This document shows positions 24,539 through 36,824 of a DNA stretch of 64,000 nucleotides, piece by piece. Where the stretch lies: the NCBI RefSeq assembly GCF_954871325.1, contig NC_088777.1, positions 52,700,002-52,764,001 of the forward strand. Direction: 5' to 3'. The notes beneath the pieces are model-generated. The model was given only the letters and a program-made list of their open reading frames with translations, searched no databases and had not been told where the DNA came from. The translations under genes and the position numbers were made by a program. This DNA is from Gordionus sp. m RMFG-2023. Its lineage: Eukaryota > Nematomorpha > Gordioida > Chordodea > Parachordodidae. Positions within the stretch are counted from its first letter, which is position 1, and each line of letters begins with the position of its first letter.

Positions 24539-27500
24539 TTATAAATATGATAAGTAGAAATGCTTGGTAACGTTCCAATTAGAAGCAGTATTTATATATA
24601 TGATCTGATCTTTCTCTAACAAATTGCTTCCAACCTCACACATTATGCTATAAATTATACAATCATTTTGTACAATATTTTCGACAACGTCATTGTAATG
24701 AATATCCAGGGTCAGAGATTTATTGTTTTGTTCAACGATTGCCTTAAATAATGGTTTATAATAGTTATAAAGAAGTAAGATAGGTAGGGAATTCGGGAAA
24801 TTAGCAATAATGGAGAATTTGATTACTAATAATTGTATAAAAAAAATAATTAATAATATATTTCATCATTACATATTGATATATGTCTAAGTGAATTCGA
24901 ATTTCTGAACCATCATTGATGGAGATTAACAGTATAGTGCAAAGAGCAGATCTATTGGAGTTTACATGTATTACCATCTAATATTTTTTTTAAAAGAAAT
25001 TTTGTGATATATACATATTTATTAACTGAAAGAAACCTATTAAATTATTTTATAAAATGATGTAATATACATTAAAATACAATAGGATATTTTTTAAAAA
25101 GCTCTTATTGCAACGTCACTATTGAGGGGGGAGGTCAAGGGGAAATCCCCCCCCCCCTTTCTTCAAAAATTTATCACTTTTTGTGAATATCATTTTTAAG
25201 CTAATAAAAAATACCCCCTTAGTTCTTCCTCACTCCCTTACCCCCAAAAATGTATGAATATATCTTAAACAAAGTAATTTTAATTTATTTATAATAAAAG
25301 TAAAATAAAATTATGATAAAATTAAATTTTAAATAAAATAAAAAAATTGAAGCACAATACAAATAGTGGAATATTTTATGTTGGATTTACAGTATATCTA
25401 ATAATTATCATAAAACAATCAAATATTTTTTACCAATATAGAGAATTATGTATTTAACAGAGAACTAAAATATTGATAAGGACATCAGAAAATATCTTTA
25501 AAGGCTTTGAAGGATGAATAATATGAAGATTAATTTATCTTCATTTTTTATTTTGAATTTTTATATACGTTAATTTGCAAAAACTTTAATAAAGGGAATA
25601 TGTGCGATTACCTTATTAGTTCAAAAGAAGTACAGAAAATATTATCTATTCGTTTTTGAAAAAGCAAAACTTAAAGATGTAAATTATTTTTTAAGTGGTT
25701 ACTCGTCCTATAACTAATAAGGATTTATTAACAAATAAACATATCAAAACTAATTTTATAGACTAAAAATATATTACCGTCGTATTTTTTGAAATATAAA
25801 AGTTTTCCCAATATTTTAATGCTCTTTTCATATATTCAAGCGGTGTCTGGAAGATGTTTAAATTGTAATTATGTCCATCATTGTAATATTGAATCACAGA
25901 TGTGTATATTAAATCTATGAAGTGTAAACGAGGATGTGCTAAATTACTAAAGGGATACAAAGGCAGATTTCTATCATATATATTTCGTTTTAATTTATAT
26001 CAATTTTATATTTTTAAATAACTTTATAAAGATTGTCTCATTTCCTTCGGAGATAACCAAATTGTAACTCCTCTCAAATGACACGTAATGAGAAAGACTT
26101 TGTTCATCAATATAAATTGCTTTTGAATGACAATTATTATTATATGGATGAATTAAAATTTATATTAATTTAAATTAACTTTTTCCAAAGCTAGATTCAA
26201 AGTTGGCTAAACCAAGGCCTTTATAGAATAGCAATATATATTAATAGAATAATTAAAATAATTTTACCGTTGTTATTTATACAATTTTGCATGATGACAT
26301 TAACTTTTGGATGTGAATAAGGAATTGAAGTAAAATCATATTTGAATAATATGGATAATAATTTTGAGAATGAGTTCCTCAACGAACCTTTAAGAATTAT
26401 ATATGATTCGTGGAATTCATGAACTTTAAGTAATCCCCGGTATGGTTGTATAAATCTTAACTTTAAAAATAAAGAATTTAAAACGATATAAGCGAGAAAT
26501 ATAGAAGTATTAAATATATTTACCATTATGGCAGTTTCGTTAGTAATGTATCTATAATTCTCAAATTTATAAAGGTGAGTTTCATTGGATAAAAATTGCA
26601 TCCCGTATGTTAAATTCGAATTGATATCTTCTCCAGCGAGGATATCTTTTAATAATTCAGGATTCGTATCTATATAGAACTAAACATTATTATATTATAA
26701 GTTTAATTAGAGATATATAGAATTTAATCCTGTAAACGATTATTCTTAAATTATATGTTTATTCCCACTTTAAATTCATCATTTCAAATATTAAACTAGT
26801 AAAAGCCTCGATTTTATAGATTTTAAAAACGGCAAAACAAATATTTCAGCCATCTGTAGATTTTTAAGGCAGTTAGATAGGGTCGCAAAAGCTCATTTCG
26901 TAGGTAATATTTATTTTAATCGTTTTTTTAATAAATCGGCTATAAATAATGCTTATGCAAAAAAAAAATCATATTATTCACATTAAAAAATATTAGATAT
27001 ATAAATGATAATTACCATAGCGTTAAGTGCCTTAGTTATTAATTTTAAATCGTTTACGTATTCTTTATCAAGGAAATAACGGTAATAGGGATGTGAAACA
27101 TTATACAATCGCCTTTGTGGTATCTCCCAAATAACTAAACCGTCGACCATATTCAACGAAGCGTCTGTTCGATATCTTTATTTAATTATAATATAAATTT
27201 TATGTACATTCATAATATATAAAACTTTTTTTAGCAAATTATCAAGTTATACTTCAAATAGCGCTTTGTTTTTATCTTTTTCGAAAATGAAAATTACATT
27301 TAAAAATCTGATTTTAACTTTGATTTAAGGAGTATGAGAATACTAAGGCAATTTGGAGTAATTTTGATCAGAAAAATAATATGTTCAAAATAGCATTAAA
27401 TACATGTTACACTTACCTATAATATACATTCAGAAATTTTTAATATTTAAAATTATCAAAATAGTCAAGTAAAATAATATTATAATGAAATATTTGGGTA

Positions 27501-28416
27501 TTAAATTTAAATTTTAAAATTTATAAATGACTTTATATTTTTTTATAATTTTATTTCATTATTATAGATAATTTCAATTTATAATTTGTAAATAAATTAT
27601 ATTTCTGCATTATTAAAATTATTAAGATATATATAATATATGTACAACGCAATTTAATTGCCTTAATCATATTAAATCTTAGGTTATTATAGAATACTTT
27701 CAATATTAAATTTCTAGATACACGTGAATAAGTATTTAAAAGAGAGTTTTAACTTTAATATAAAGAATATTAGTATATCATTTCAAAACAGTTAATACTA
27801 TGACAAAACATAATATCGCGATGTTTATATATTTTCTTGAAAATAAACTCATTTTATGGTTAAAAAGCATTAGATGAGGGATTTAAAATAATTTATGGCA
27901 CAAATATATATTATAGAATGCTCTAAATTTTAACTTATAGATATTAATGGTTTTAAAATTAAATCCAATAACTAACAAGTCCCTTTACCAACTATTTTAA
28001 TATATAATATAAATTTTTCTTTGTCAATTTTTTCTAATTATACCATTCTCTTTTTGAGTTACTTTCGGGAAATGCTTCAATATATTAATTAAGAAATTCA
28101 AAAAATAGTAAAGCCTAATCAGAATCCTAATAACTAATTCCAAAAATTCAGTCTTCCCAAAATACCTCAGCATTATGAAAATATATTTTTTTAGAATGAA
28201 AAAAAAATCAATGATGGTTAGAAGATATATATATGTAAATTTAACTAAACTCAGTAGAATTGAAGTGTAAATTTAAGTCATAAACCATTGGATATGCCAG
28301 TTGACAGAAGTCTACTAAAATATGATAAATGTATATTTATATATTATTGTAACTTAAATTTTCTAACCTGTAGAAAATGTAATCTGTACCATAGCAATTA
28401 TCCATATTATGAGCAT
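24539..28416 (-). CDS. Gene C: intact ten-exon gene for a secreted protein of an unrecognised family
   Basis: Exons in transcript order: 28368-28416, 28251-28314, 27016-27175, 26524-26679, 26268-26460, 26180-26218, 26023-26119, 25778-25970, 24873-24977, 24539-24742. The sum is 1260 nt, giving 419 residues. Exon 1 is the leader MLIIWIIAMVQITFST and splits the codon for the next Val. Exon 2 gives VDFCQLAYPMVYDLNLHFNS, exon 3 LVIWEIPQRRL, exon 5 FHESYIILKGSLRNSFSKLL, exon 8 PLEYMKRALKYWENFYIS, exon 9 NSNRSALC and exon 10 AIVEQNNKSLTL. Sequons include NST, NVS, NLT and NET. Cysteines in exons 2, 5, 9 and 10 are shared with B, E and G. Intron 2 is 1075 nt and intron 8 about 800 nt; the rest are short. 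The exon 2 donor (GTTTAG) is unusual. Function is unknown. A duplicate, gene E, lies 20 kb away. Confidence 0.88.
25125..25167. repeat. G-run/C-run foldback inside intron 8 of gene C
   Basis: GAGGGGGGAGG and AAGGGGAAAT are followed by a run of about 13 C, making a short G/C hairpin. The corresponding place in gene E (45632-45677) has a longer G-run, and genes F and G lack it, so it entered after the split of C/E from F/G. Confidence 0.6.
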
Positions 28417-28549
28417 CTTGTATATAAATTTTCTTTAAAAATCACAAAATCATTTTAAAATATTATTATAGATTACTGAATTTTTTTTAAAATATTAATT
28501 CTAGGTTCAATAAATTGCTTAGAGAAATTATTTTTTTTTATAAATAAAA

Positions 28550-28562
28550 ATTTATATAGTGC
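28550..28562 (-). promoter_or_regulatory. Candidate TATA box of gene C
   Basis: On the minus strand GCACTATATAAATT lies about 135 nt upstream of the exon 1 ATG. The same word sits at the same distance upstream of genes E (48988-49000) and F (about 56033-56044) inside a conserved GTGAATGCAC context, and in an altered form upstream of G (62158-62170). In DNA this AT-rich the conservation of position is the evidence, not the word itself. Confidence 0.5.
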
Positions 28563-28858
28563 ATTCACTTAAACTAAACAAAAATTGTTTATTATAGCGA
28601 AATTTATATTTTATTTAGTACGTTTTATTTAACATTTTTAATTTTATATTATTATAATAATTAATAAATATAAAAAAATAAATTTTAAAATTTGCGAAGA
28701 AATGTTAGATGGGGTGATAAAGTAATTAACAATATAAAAATCAAAAATATAAACATGAGAAGAAGGGAGGAGAAGGAGGAACGTACGAACCCTAAAAGGT
28801 GAACGTCGATAAAATTAAGAAACCCATTTTTAATATTGAATAAATAATATCTCATTTA

Positions 28859-30219
28859 GAGTTTGGCAGTACCGCGGATATTTGTATCTTATGTCTATAT
28901 CTTGTATCTAAGATACAAATAATTCAAAAGAATCTGTATCTTAATCATTTTGCACTCAAAAAGATACTTATACTTTAAAATAATTTATATTAGTTAATTG
29001 ATATTGTATTAAAATTTTAAATGATATTATTTTAAAATTTAAATGAAAAATTAATCCAAAATTATATTTATTATCATTTCTATTAAGGATTCAGTAACCA
29101 TTTCTACTATTCAATTCGCACTAGCTTAATGAATTTGCAAAACTAAGAGATATTGAAATGCAATATTTATAAAAATATTGTCATATCTTACTAGTTTAAT
29201 AAAATTAAAAGGTAACCAAAATTATGTAAAAAATTAGAATTGCATTGGCTAGAACGATTGAAAAACACAAAGCGAAATTAACTGCTATTATGGAATGATC
29301 TCCAATATCAAAGCCGTTAAAAAAAATCAAAAATTTAATTCAAGCTAATCTAAATTTTTTGCAAACCATTAGCATTGCAGTGGAAAATTCTTTATATAAA
29401 AGATTTTAAAAATAATAAGAATTTGATAATAAATTTAAAAGGGCATTTTTAGACACTATTTATCATTCCTCCTTATTTAAAATTTATTAAAACATAAAGA
29501 ATTAATTATTTTTAAAAATAATATTGAAATTAATATGTCAACAAACTTCAATTGACCAAGAAGATGATATCTTTTGTATTATATGCCCACATCCAATTCT
29601 AATAATTCAATAAATGATATTAAATTTAAATTATAGGTCCTAAATTTTAGGAAAAATTACAGGCGCAATATAAATATGTTAAAAATTATAAATATATAAA
29701 AGAAATATTTATTAAATTTAACACAATATTACCATCCTCTACCCCTTTGAAAGATTACAACTTTGCTAATATAGTCAATAAACCAAATAGTCAAAGACTG
29801 AACGACATATTATTTGAAAAATTAATAATATTAAAAAAAATTAGCTGAATTATTGATATTTGCTATTTAATTTTTTGTTCTGATATTGTTTTCATTATTA
29901 TTATATACAAATTTTAATAATTTACATCGCATTATCTTATATAACAAATTTTTTATTATCTAAAATTTATTTTTATATTTTTTATATATTATATTATAGT
30001 AAAAAAAATAAAGATTATTACATTTTGATTTTGACTATTCAAAATTTTTTAAAAATAGTCTTGTATCTTAGTTTAAAAAAAAAGATACAAATAACTTCTA
30101 TCGTTCATCATATTAAAAATTTTTCAAAGTATCTAGTATCATGAATCTTAAAAACAAAATTTTATAAAGTATCTGTATCTGTATTTGAATACAATATTCT
30201 GAAAATTTTCCCGCCCCTG
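28859..30219. mobile_element. hAT element with 8-bp target duplication, upstream of gene C
   Basis: The left end reads GAGTTTGGCAGTACCGCGG and the right end, in reverse, CAGGGGCGGGAAAATTTTC, matching the usual hAT pattern of a CAG.G-type tip followed by G-rich sequence. Both ends continue into GTATCT/AGATAC-rich inverted subterminal repeats. The flanks CTCATTTA (28851-28858) and CTCATTTT (30220-30227) form an 8-bp target duplication, and the uninserted site CTCATTTT exists at 62906-62913. Inside, about 29776-29850 on the plus strand reads PNSQRLNDILFEKLIILK, resembling the C-terminal tail of hAT transposases. The rest is not open, so it is a dead copy. Confidence 0.8.
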
Positions 30220-30227
30220 CTCATTTT

Positions 30228-30715
30228 ATTCCACTCATTTACTTTTATGCTAAAATATATATATTTTTTAAATTATCAATTTGTAAATTATATTAATTTT
30301 TGCCGAAAAAACGATTTGGGAAAGGATGTAGACCCTAGGAATGATAAGCTCTCCCATGAATTTTGAGCAGCTAATATTAATTATTTTTTGGTTCAGAGCG
30401 GGTTCAATCATGTTCGATTAAAAAAATTTAAAAGTTATAAAATTAGTTGTGTGTTTTTCACAAAAAATTAATAATATCAAACTTTCAATATTTAAAGAAA
30501 TTAGAAAATAAATATAAATGTTTCAAAATTTAAATTATTATCATTATATAAATAATAAGAGTAGTGTTAAAAGCTTATTCAAGGATATAAATATTGTATC
30601 TTATAATAAATATTGTTAATTCTAAATCTTTGTGATCATTATATAAATTTTAATAATAGCTTAGCTGAAACTGCTAAGGCCACCTGAGAAAATTACGAAA
30701 ATTATGATAATGATA
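30228..30715. other. AT-rich gap between hAT and piggyBac elements
   Basis: No gene is visible. The piggyBac terminus should lie here (TTAA target), but AT richness makes TTAA words uninformative. Confidence 0.35.
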
Positions 30716-30719
30716 TTAT

Positions 30720-32155
30720 CCCAAGTAAAAGGAAAACCCTATGGCGAAATAAGGATTTATATAAATATAATACATAATTTAAACAAGAATTTTTGCCTCC
30801 ACCTGATAAGGAAATTTCGCCTTACAAATATTTTAAAAAATTTATAGACGATGATATTATTAACAATTTAGTAGAGCAAACGGATATTTATTCTTTTCAA
30901 TTATCTGGCAAATCAAAAAATACAAATAGTAGTGAAATTGAAAAATTTCTCAGAATTCACCTTTATACGAGTATTGTTAAATTGCCAACAATAAGGCAAT
31001 ATTGGGTTATAGAGACAGTGATTCCTCAAATTTCTCAATGCATGACAAGAAACAGACTCTTGGAATTGAGAAAATACTTACATATTAATGAATAATAATA
31101 TAATCCTTAGGGTCAGCCTAATTGCGATAAACTTTTCAAAATAAGACCATTTTAGTGCATTAAAAATGAACATGAGAAATATTCAATAAGAGGAAAAATT
31201 ATCAATTGATGAAATGATAGTCCCCTTCAAAGGGCGATGTGAATTTAAACTTGGTTCAAAACCGCATAAATGGGAATTAAAATTTTCGCTTTATGTGGAT
31301 CATCTGGAATGCTATATGATTTTGAAATATATTTAGGAAAATGCACAAATATAAAAAAAACTTTGATGGGAATTAGCGGAGATATTGTTAAACGACTATT
31401 AGAAACTGTTCCCCAACAAAAAATAATAAAATTTATTGCTTTTTTTCTTCATATAATTTAGCAATTGCGCTCAAAGATAATGGCTTTATCATGTCGGGAA
31501 CCATTAAATCTAATCGATTATTAGAATGCCATCTGGTTGATGATAAAATCTTAAAGAAAAAAGGAAGAGGGTCCCTTGATTATAAAGTGGATTCTAATAA
31601 TAATATTATAACTTGCAAATGTTGTAACAAAATGAATATAAATTCCATCACGAACGAAAAGATGGTCGGTATCTGAAAAATCTTTAATTTGTCGAAATCC
31701 CGGCTATTATTCAAGATTATAATGCTGGTATGGGCGGAGTGGATCTGTATTATGTTAATTGAACTATATAGAATTGACATAAAATGGAAGCGCTTTTACA
31801 TGCGAAATTTCTTTCATTTATTAGATTCCTGTGTGATGAATTCGTGGTTACTCTATAGACGCCACATCAAACAGAAAGATGATAAATATATATTTCTTTT
31901 CTAAAGGATTAATGATGGTTGGAAAGGAAAATTATGGAAAAGAAGATATACATAATGAATATTGAAAAAAAAAGAAGAAATTGAATAGTTTTCATCCAAT
32001 CCCAGATATTAGATTCGATAAAATAGGGCATTAGCCCTCGGGGGCTAACAGACAAAGATGCAAGAATTGCAAAAATGGTTATACCAGATTTGAATGTTTA
32101 TATTTATAATGTAAAATATCTTTATGTTTAAATAAAAATCGCATTGTTTTATTTC
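30720..32155 (+). mobile_element. piggyBac-family transposase, broken
   Basis: Plus-strand reading gives EFLPPPDKEISPYKYFKKFI, NLVEQTDIYSFQLSGKS, EIEKFLRIHLYTSIVKLPTI and RNRLLELRKYLHINE (30783-31095), the N-terminal part of the piggyBac transposase domain. It resumes at 31270 with GIKIFALCGSSGMLYDFEIY, then at 31491 SGTIKSNRLLECHLVDDKIL, about 31730-31860 ELYRIDIKWKRFYMRNFFHL, and at about 32040-32150 a cysteine-rich tail NRQRCKNCKNGYTRF...CLNKNRNCF that matches the C-terminal zinc-binding domain of the family. Stops and shifts separate the blocks between 31095 and 31270 and beyond, so the protein is not made whole. Terminal inverted repeats were not located. Confidence 0.88.
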
Positions 32156-33169
32156 TTATCATTCAAAATAAATTGTATATTTTTTTACATATGAATATCC
32201 AAATGATGACAATTGGTAACATTTTATAATTCTATATATATACACTTTTTAAAATAAAAAACGTTGAAAATGTGTTATTTACGTCTTATTTAACTCAGTT
32301 TTAGAAAAAAAAAATTTCTTGTTCACGGGAAATGTGTCGGGCGCGAAAGGATTATTAGAAATAAATTAAATTTAACCAATATTTAGATAATTTTAACCGG
32401 CAGATTTTTTTTTACTTGTGACTTGTCTTGGGTACTTTTATTCGAACACGACTGACAGGTATACTTAGAGGAGTTAAAGGGTCAAAAAAATTTAATGTAC
32501 TAAAGTAATTATCCACAGTAGAAAAATATATAAAACAAATTTATTTAAAAAAAAAGATAAATGTTTCTAGAGTAATTATATATTATAATTTAGAAGAACT
32601 ACGTTCACTTTTAAAATTATTAATTTTAAAATTAAAATGTTTTAAAACCATTTTTTATAAAAAATAACATAATAAACGTTTAAAATAAAATTTTGACTTT
32701 CTATAATTACTCATGACCTCATATAATCAATGTAAACAAAACCATTTGATAAACTACTATTAAACTTCTGACATTCTCACATCTAAGAAATATATTCGAG
32801 ATTTCAAACAAAAATTCGTAAAAGCTTAAATGAAGGATATTAAATTTTGTATTGTATAAGTTGTAAAATCTAATTGCGAAGTAATGATATAATTCTAGCC
32901 TTGAGAAATAACATATTTACTGAAGAGATTAAAATCACCGCTAACATCTAAATAACTTTTCCACAATTTTTTGCCTAATTTTACTCAAAAATACGGTATC
33001 TATTAATTTACGTTTTCTTTCGATTTTTTAAGCTCTCTCCAGACAATTTTTTAAAATATAAAATAATTAAAAATAGGAAAAATCAGAAACATACAATTAC
33101 TTCCCCTAATTATATTAATAAAAATTTAACACCAATATTAGTCGCTATTCTCAATTTCCAGAGAAGCAA

Positions 33170-34700
33170 TGTATCACACAAAGTAATCAACGTTAATAGC
33201 TCGCTAAGCAGAACTAAAATTATTTTCAGTGGTTAAGGTATATTAGTAGCAGTTCGAAGAGTAATTTAGTTCCGAGACAAAATAGCAATATTTCAATGAT
33301 TATCCTTGTAATCCCTACTAGGAGAGAATTTTTTAAGAATCAAAATGTAAAGTGAAAGGATATGATAACAAGAAAATTGACTAAATACGGAAAAAAAGTG
33401 CTCAAAAACTTTAAGAAAAAATTCCGAAACAGGGTATTAAAGGCATTAGCGTAGTCAATCTTATTCAAGATTTCATTTAAGGGATTGTTTTATAAATGAA
33501 TACGAGTTTATGTATCGTGGTTTTTGGGACAATTAGTTGGGTTCCAGAAAATATGGGAGATGCAAAAAGCTTGGAGCAATACCTCCTAAAATTATTATAC
33601 AAGCTAATGAGCATAGTTAGGATTGTAGTATGGGTGCCAATTACTGGGGAGGTAATGTCCTATAGAAATACAAGACGAATTCTACCAGGACTCTGGCGTA
33701 GTAATTAAACAAATCGTGTTTTAAAAATGGCTAATAATATTTTGGTCAAGATATATTTTGTAAACCAGACATCTATAGAGGCTTAATAATATTTGGGCTA
33801 CTATATTGGTTAACGTTTTTAAAAGCTTTTTAACATATCCTCATAGAATCTAGACATATTTTTAAATAAAAAAATAAACCTCTTGATAATAAATTGCATA
33901 ATTTTGCCATGTAATAATGTCATAAGTTATATTAATTTTAAATAAATCAATGCTTAGGTTATTGCAAAACTTAAAAAAAATAGAGCTCGATATCGAAAAA
34001 AATTGAAATATTTATGGAATTATTTTTTAATTCATATTTATTTACTTTATTTTGTATAAATATGTATGGTATTAAATTTATGATATAATTTAAAATATTT
34101 ATTATCATCATATATTATTGTATATTGTCTATAATGCAACTCCAAACCATATTTCATGTCATTTCCATATAAAACACAATAATATATATATCATTTATAA
34201 CTATAAAATCCATCTAAAATGGCAAATATATTTTATAACATCTATAATTACCATCGAATATATTTTCATAGAATTAATCGTTGCATTATAATTGCATTTA
34301 ATTAGAATTAATAAAAATCAATGTTGGTTTTTTTATTCAATAAGTTTTAATAAAAATAATATCTCTTTTTTAAATTTATATAAATATATATGTATATATT
34401 TAGTTTTACAAAATAAACTTATTTCATATCAATTGTTCATAAACTAATGTCCAGTTAACACAACGCAATTGAACAATACACAATATAAAAATAAAAAAAT
34501 ATAGCCTTAAACAGTATAAACATTAAAATCTATATTGACAATTACCAAATAACATAACATTAATAAATTCCATTTAAATATTCTATATTCAACAAAAAAT
34601 CACATGATTCTAAGATAAAAACCATTTATTGTAATATCATATCTTAAAATAATCTACCAAAATTGAAATTCAACAATAAATTTTACCCATATATAATTAA
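33170..34700. repeat. Spacer block R, copy 1
   Basis: Sequence from about 33310 (GGAGAGAATTTTTTAAGAAT..., AGGCATTAGCGTAGTCAATC, GGGAGGTAATGTCCTA) recurs at 51180-52080, and 34000-34700 recurs at 57350-57950. It is the spacer that accompanies each minus-strand gene of the family. The open frame at 33496-33708 is not kept in the other copies. No gene is supported. Confidence 0.65.
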
Positions 34701-34779
34701 AAGAAAGGCTTAATATATTATTTGACGATAATTCTATAGATATAAAAAATTCAAACAATGAATAGCTGCGAACTACCCT

Positions 34780-35541
34780 CAAAACACTGACAAAATTCGT
34801 TGAAGAATTTGTAGATTATTTAATTGAATTAGACATTTTAATTCCTCATTTATTATAGCTTCACGAGAGTCATTAATTAGAAACTTTTTAAAATTCAATT
34901 TAAATGTTGGCGAATTCTTAGTTATTTTCAGAAAACTATGCATTTGTAGTGCAGAACCATGCACAAGGATTTAATCAGACCAATAATCAAGTAACTATCA
35001 ACTCTTTTATAATTTATTACCGTGAGAACAACATAATAAAACATGTAAATTTAGTGGTTATATCAGATTGTTTAAAGCACAACGCATCATTTTATTTATT
35101 TCAAAAATTGATCGTATTCTTGGAGGAAAGATTTAATAGAGTGGCTAAAATTTATAATTTTCCTGACGGATCAATAATTAATATAAAAATAATAGATTTA
35201 ATTAATCTCTACAATTATGAAAATAATTTTGGGATAAAGGCTGAGTAAAATTTTTTGAAACCGCACAAGTTAAAAGTCCATGCGACATTTTGGGGGCCGT
35301 TACTAAACGGTTAGCAGCTCGAGCAAGCTTGCAACGTCAATATGAACATCACATATTGACAACAATAGATTTATTTAACTATGCAAGAAATAATAACTAT
35401 GGGGTAAATTATATATTTGTGAGCATTAACGAATATATGAACATAGAAAGTCATCTTGAAAGCATATTTTTGAGAGAAAGAGATTTTTTGGAACACAAAG
35501 TTCCAAGCTTTTATTCCCCTGGACGAAAACAAAAGTCATAA
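34780..35541 (+). pseudogene. Fragment of a repetitive, transposase-like protein family (VISDCLKHD/KRLAARASLQ type)
   Basis: Plus-strand pieces read KFVEEFVDYL (about 34790), ESLIRNFLKFNLNVGEFLVI (34865-34926), then VVQNHAQGFNQTNNQVTINS, VVISDCLKHNASFYLFQKLI and FPDGSIINIKIIDLI (34940-35248), then GAVTKRLAARASLQRQYE (35293-35350) followed by YIFVSINEYMNIESHL. I recall a family of multicopy uncharacterised proteins in hydra and arthropod genomes with the order ENYSFVVQ, QGFHWNN, VVISDCLKHD, FSDG, WHFFATSHGKG and GTVKRLAARASLQ; this copy follows that order but lacks the WHFFATSHGKG stretch between 35248 and 35290 and changes frame near 34930. Scattered acidic residues suggest a DDE-type nuclease, which is inference. 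Confidence 0.65.
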
Positions 35542-35759
35542 TTTAAAAATTCCTTGGATGATTATAATATTTGATATAATTATAAAATTTTGATTGTATT
35601 ATATTTAAGGTAATTTGAGGCAAATAAAGTTATAAATTGTTTAGAATTATTTTGTCAATTCATTATTTCATAACTATTCATTAAATTAAAATATGATAAT
35701 ATGATGATAATAATGTTAAATTTGTTCAATTTTAGCTATATAAAGAGTGATAACTCCTA

Positions 35760-36190
35760 AACCCCTGTTGATCCCAGTCTAGGTGTACAAATATAAAGCA
35801 GTGTGATATCTATCTACAGAAAAAAAATTAAAAAAAAAAAACTTTTTTTTTCTATGGCCATTTTCGGTTTTACACATCCGGTTTTCTATATTAATTAAAT
35901 GTCTTTCATATTTATTTTTATGTCATTTTAAAGAACTTTTATTAAGCTACAAAATAAAATTTAAATTATTTTTCTAACTTAATTATTTCTCAAGATATCT
36001 GAAAATAAATGAGGTGCATTTTGTCAAAAATGTACCATTTTTACGCGCTTTAAACGGCCATATCTTAGCGGGTAAACAGTGTTGGAAAGTAAAATTTTAT
36101 TTTTTTCTTAGTTATAAAATATACTACCAGTATACAAAATTTAAGAAAAATTGAAGGGGGTCGGGTTGAAATTCGCCTTTTTTTTGTTGA
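35760..36190. repeat. Non-coding stretch with GC-richer words, possibly the 3' part of the adjacent element
   Basis: Words such as TTTTCGGTTTTACACATCCGG and ACGCGCTTTAAACGGCCATA stand out from the AT background. No frame is open. It lies between the transposase-like fragment and the breakpoint at about 36220, where homology to intron 8 of gene C begins, so it may belong to the same mobile element. Confidence 0.35.
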
Positions 36191-36575
36191 TTTGATATGG
36201 AATTCACCACATACATATATACTGAGTGAAACTTATCAAATATTTTATAAAATGAGGTAATATTTAATAGGATATTAAAATAACTTTATTTTAAATAAGC
36301 TTTTATAGCTAGTTAGATTATCACCTTTAATTTATAACTTCATTTTTTTGAATTTTTATATTACGTTAACAAAAAAACTATAAAAATGTAATATGAGCTA
36401 TCACCTTTTATTAACCTAAAAAGATGTACAGAAAATATTATATAGTAAAAATGCTAAAACTTAAAGATGTAAATTTCATTGATTTTTAGTTGGTTACTCG
36501 TTCCAAACAATCAAAATTAGCTTATAGACCCAAAAATAGAATTTTAATTTATTTAAAAAAAATGGTTAATATTAC

Positions 36576-36759
36576 CGTCTTATTTATATAAAAATTTTCC
36601 CAATATTTTAATGCATTTTTCATATCTTCAAGCGGTGTCTGGAATATGTTTAAATTGTAAGTATGCCCTTCATTGTAATATTGAATCACGGATGTGAATA
36701 TTAAATCAATGAAGTGCAAATGAGGATGTGCTAAGTTATTAAAGGGGTACAACAGATTT
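36576..36759 (-). pseudogene. Orphan exon 8 of the secreted family
   Basis: This single exon of 184 nt, in frame, reads YPFNNLAHPHLHFIDLIF...GHTYNLNIFQTPLEDMKNAL with the usual splice-site words at both ends. It is three codons shorter than exon 8 of genes C and E. Upstream, homology to exon 7 stops after a few bases at about 36825, where plus-strand intron sequence from the 21.3 kb region takes over. Downstream, only part of intron 8 is kept. It is a rearrangement remnant. Confidence 0.8.
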
Positions 36760-36824
36760 CTATTTTATATTTGTCGCTTTAATTTTTATCAATTTTATAT
36801 TTTGAATTAACTTGTATAATAATT

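Noticed and set aside
27400-27480. Conserved donor-like GTAAGT in intron 2 of gene C, with an equivalent in E
   Set aside because: I could not find an open exon before it in any phase, F and G have altered bases at the donor, and gene B has no room for it in a 68-nt intron.
33496-33708. Plus-strand open frame of 70 residues
   Set aside because: It lies in the duplicated spacer block R, and its reading frame is not preserved in the copies at 51.4 and 56.3 kb.
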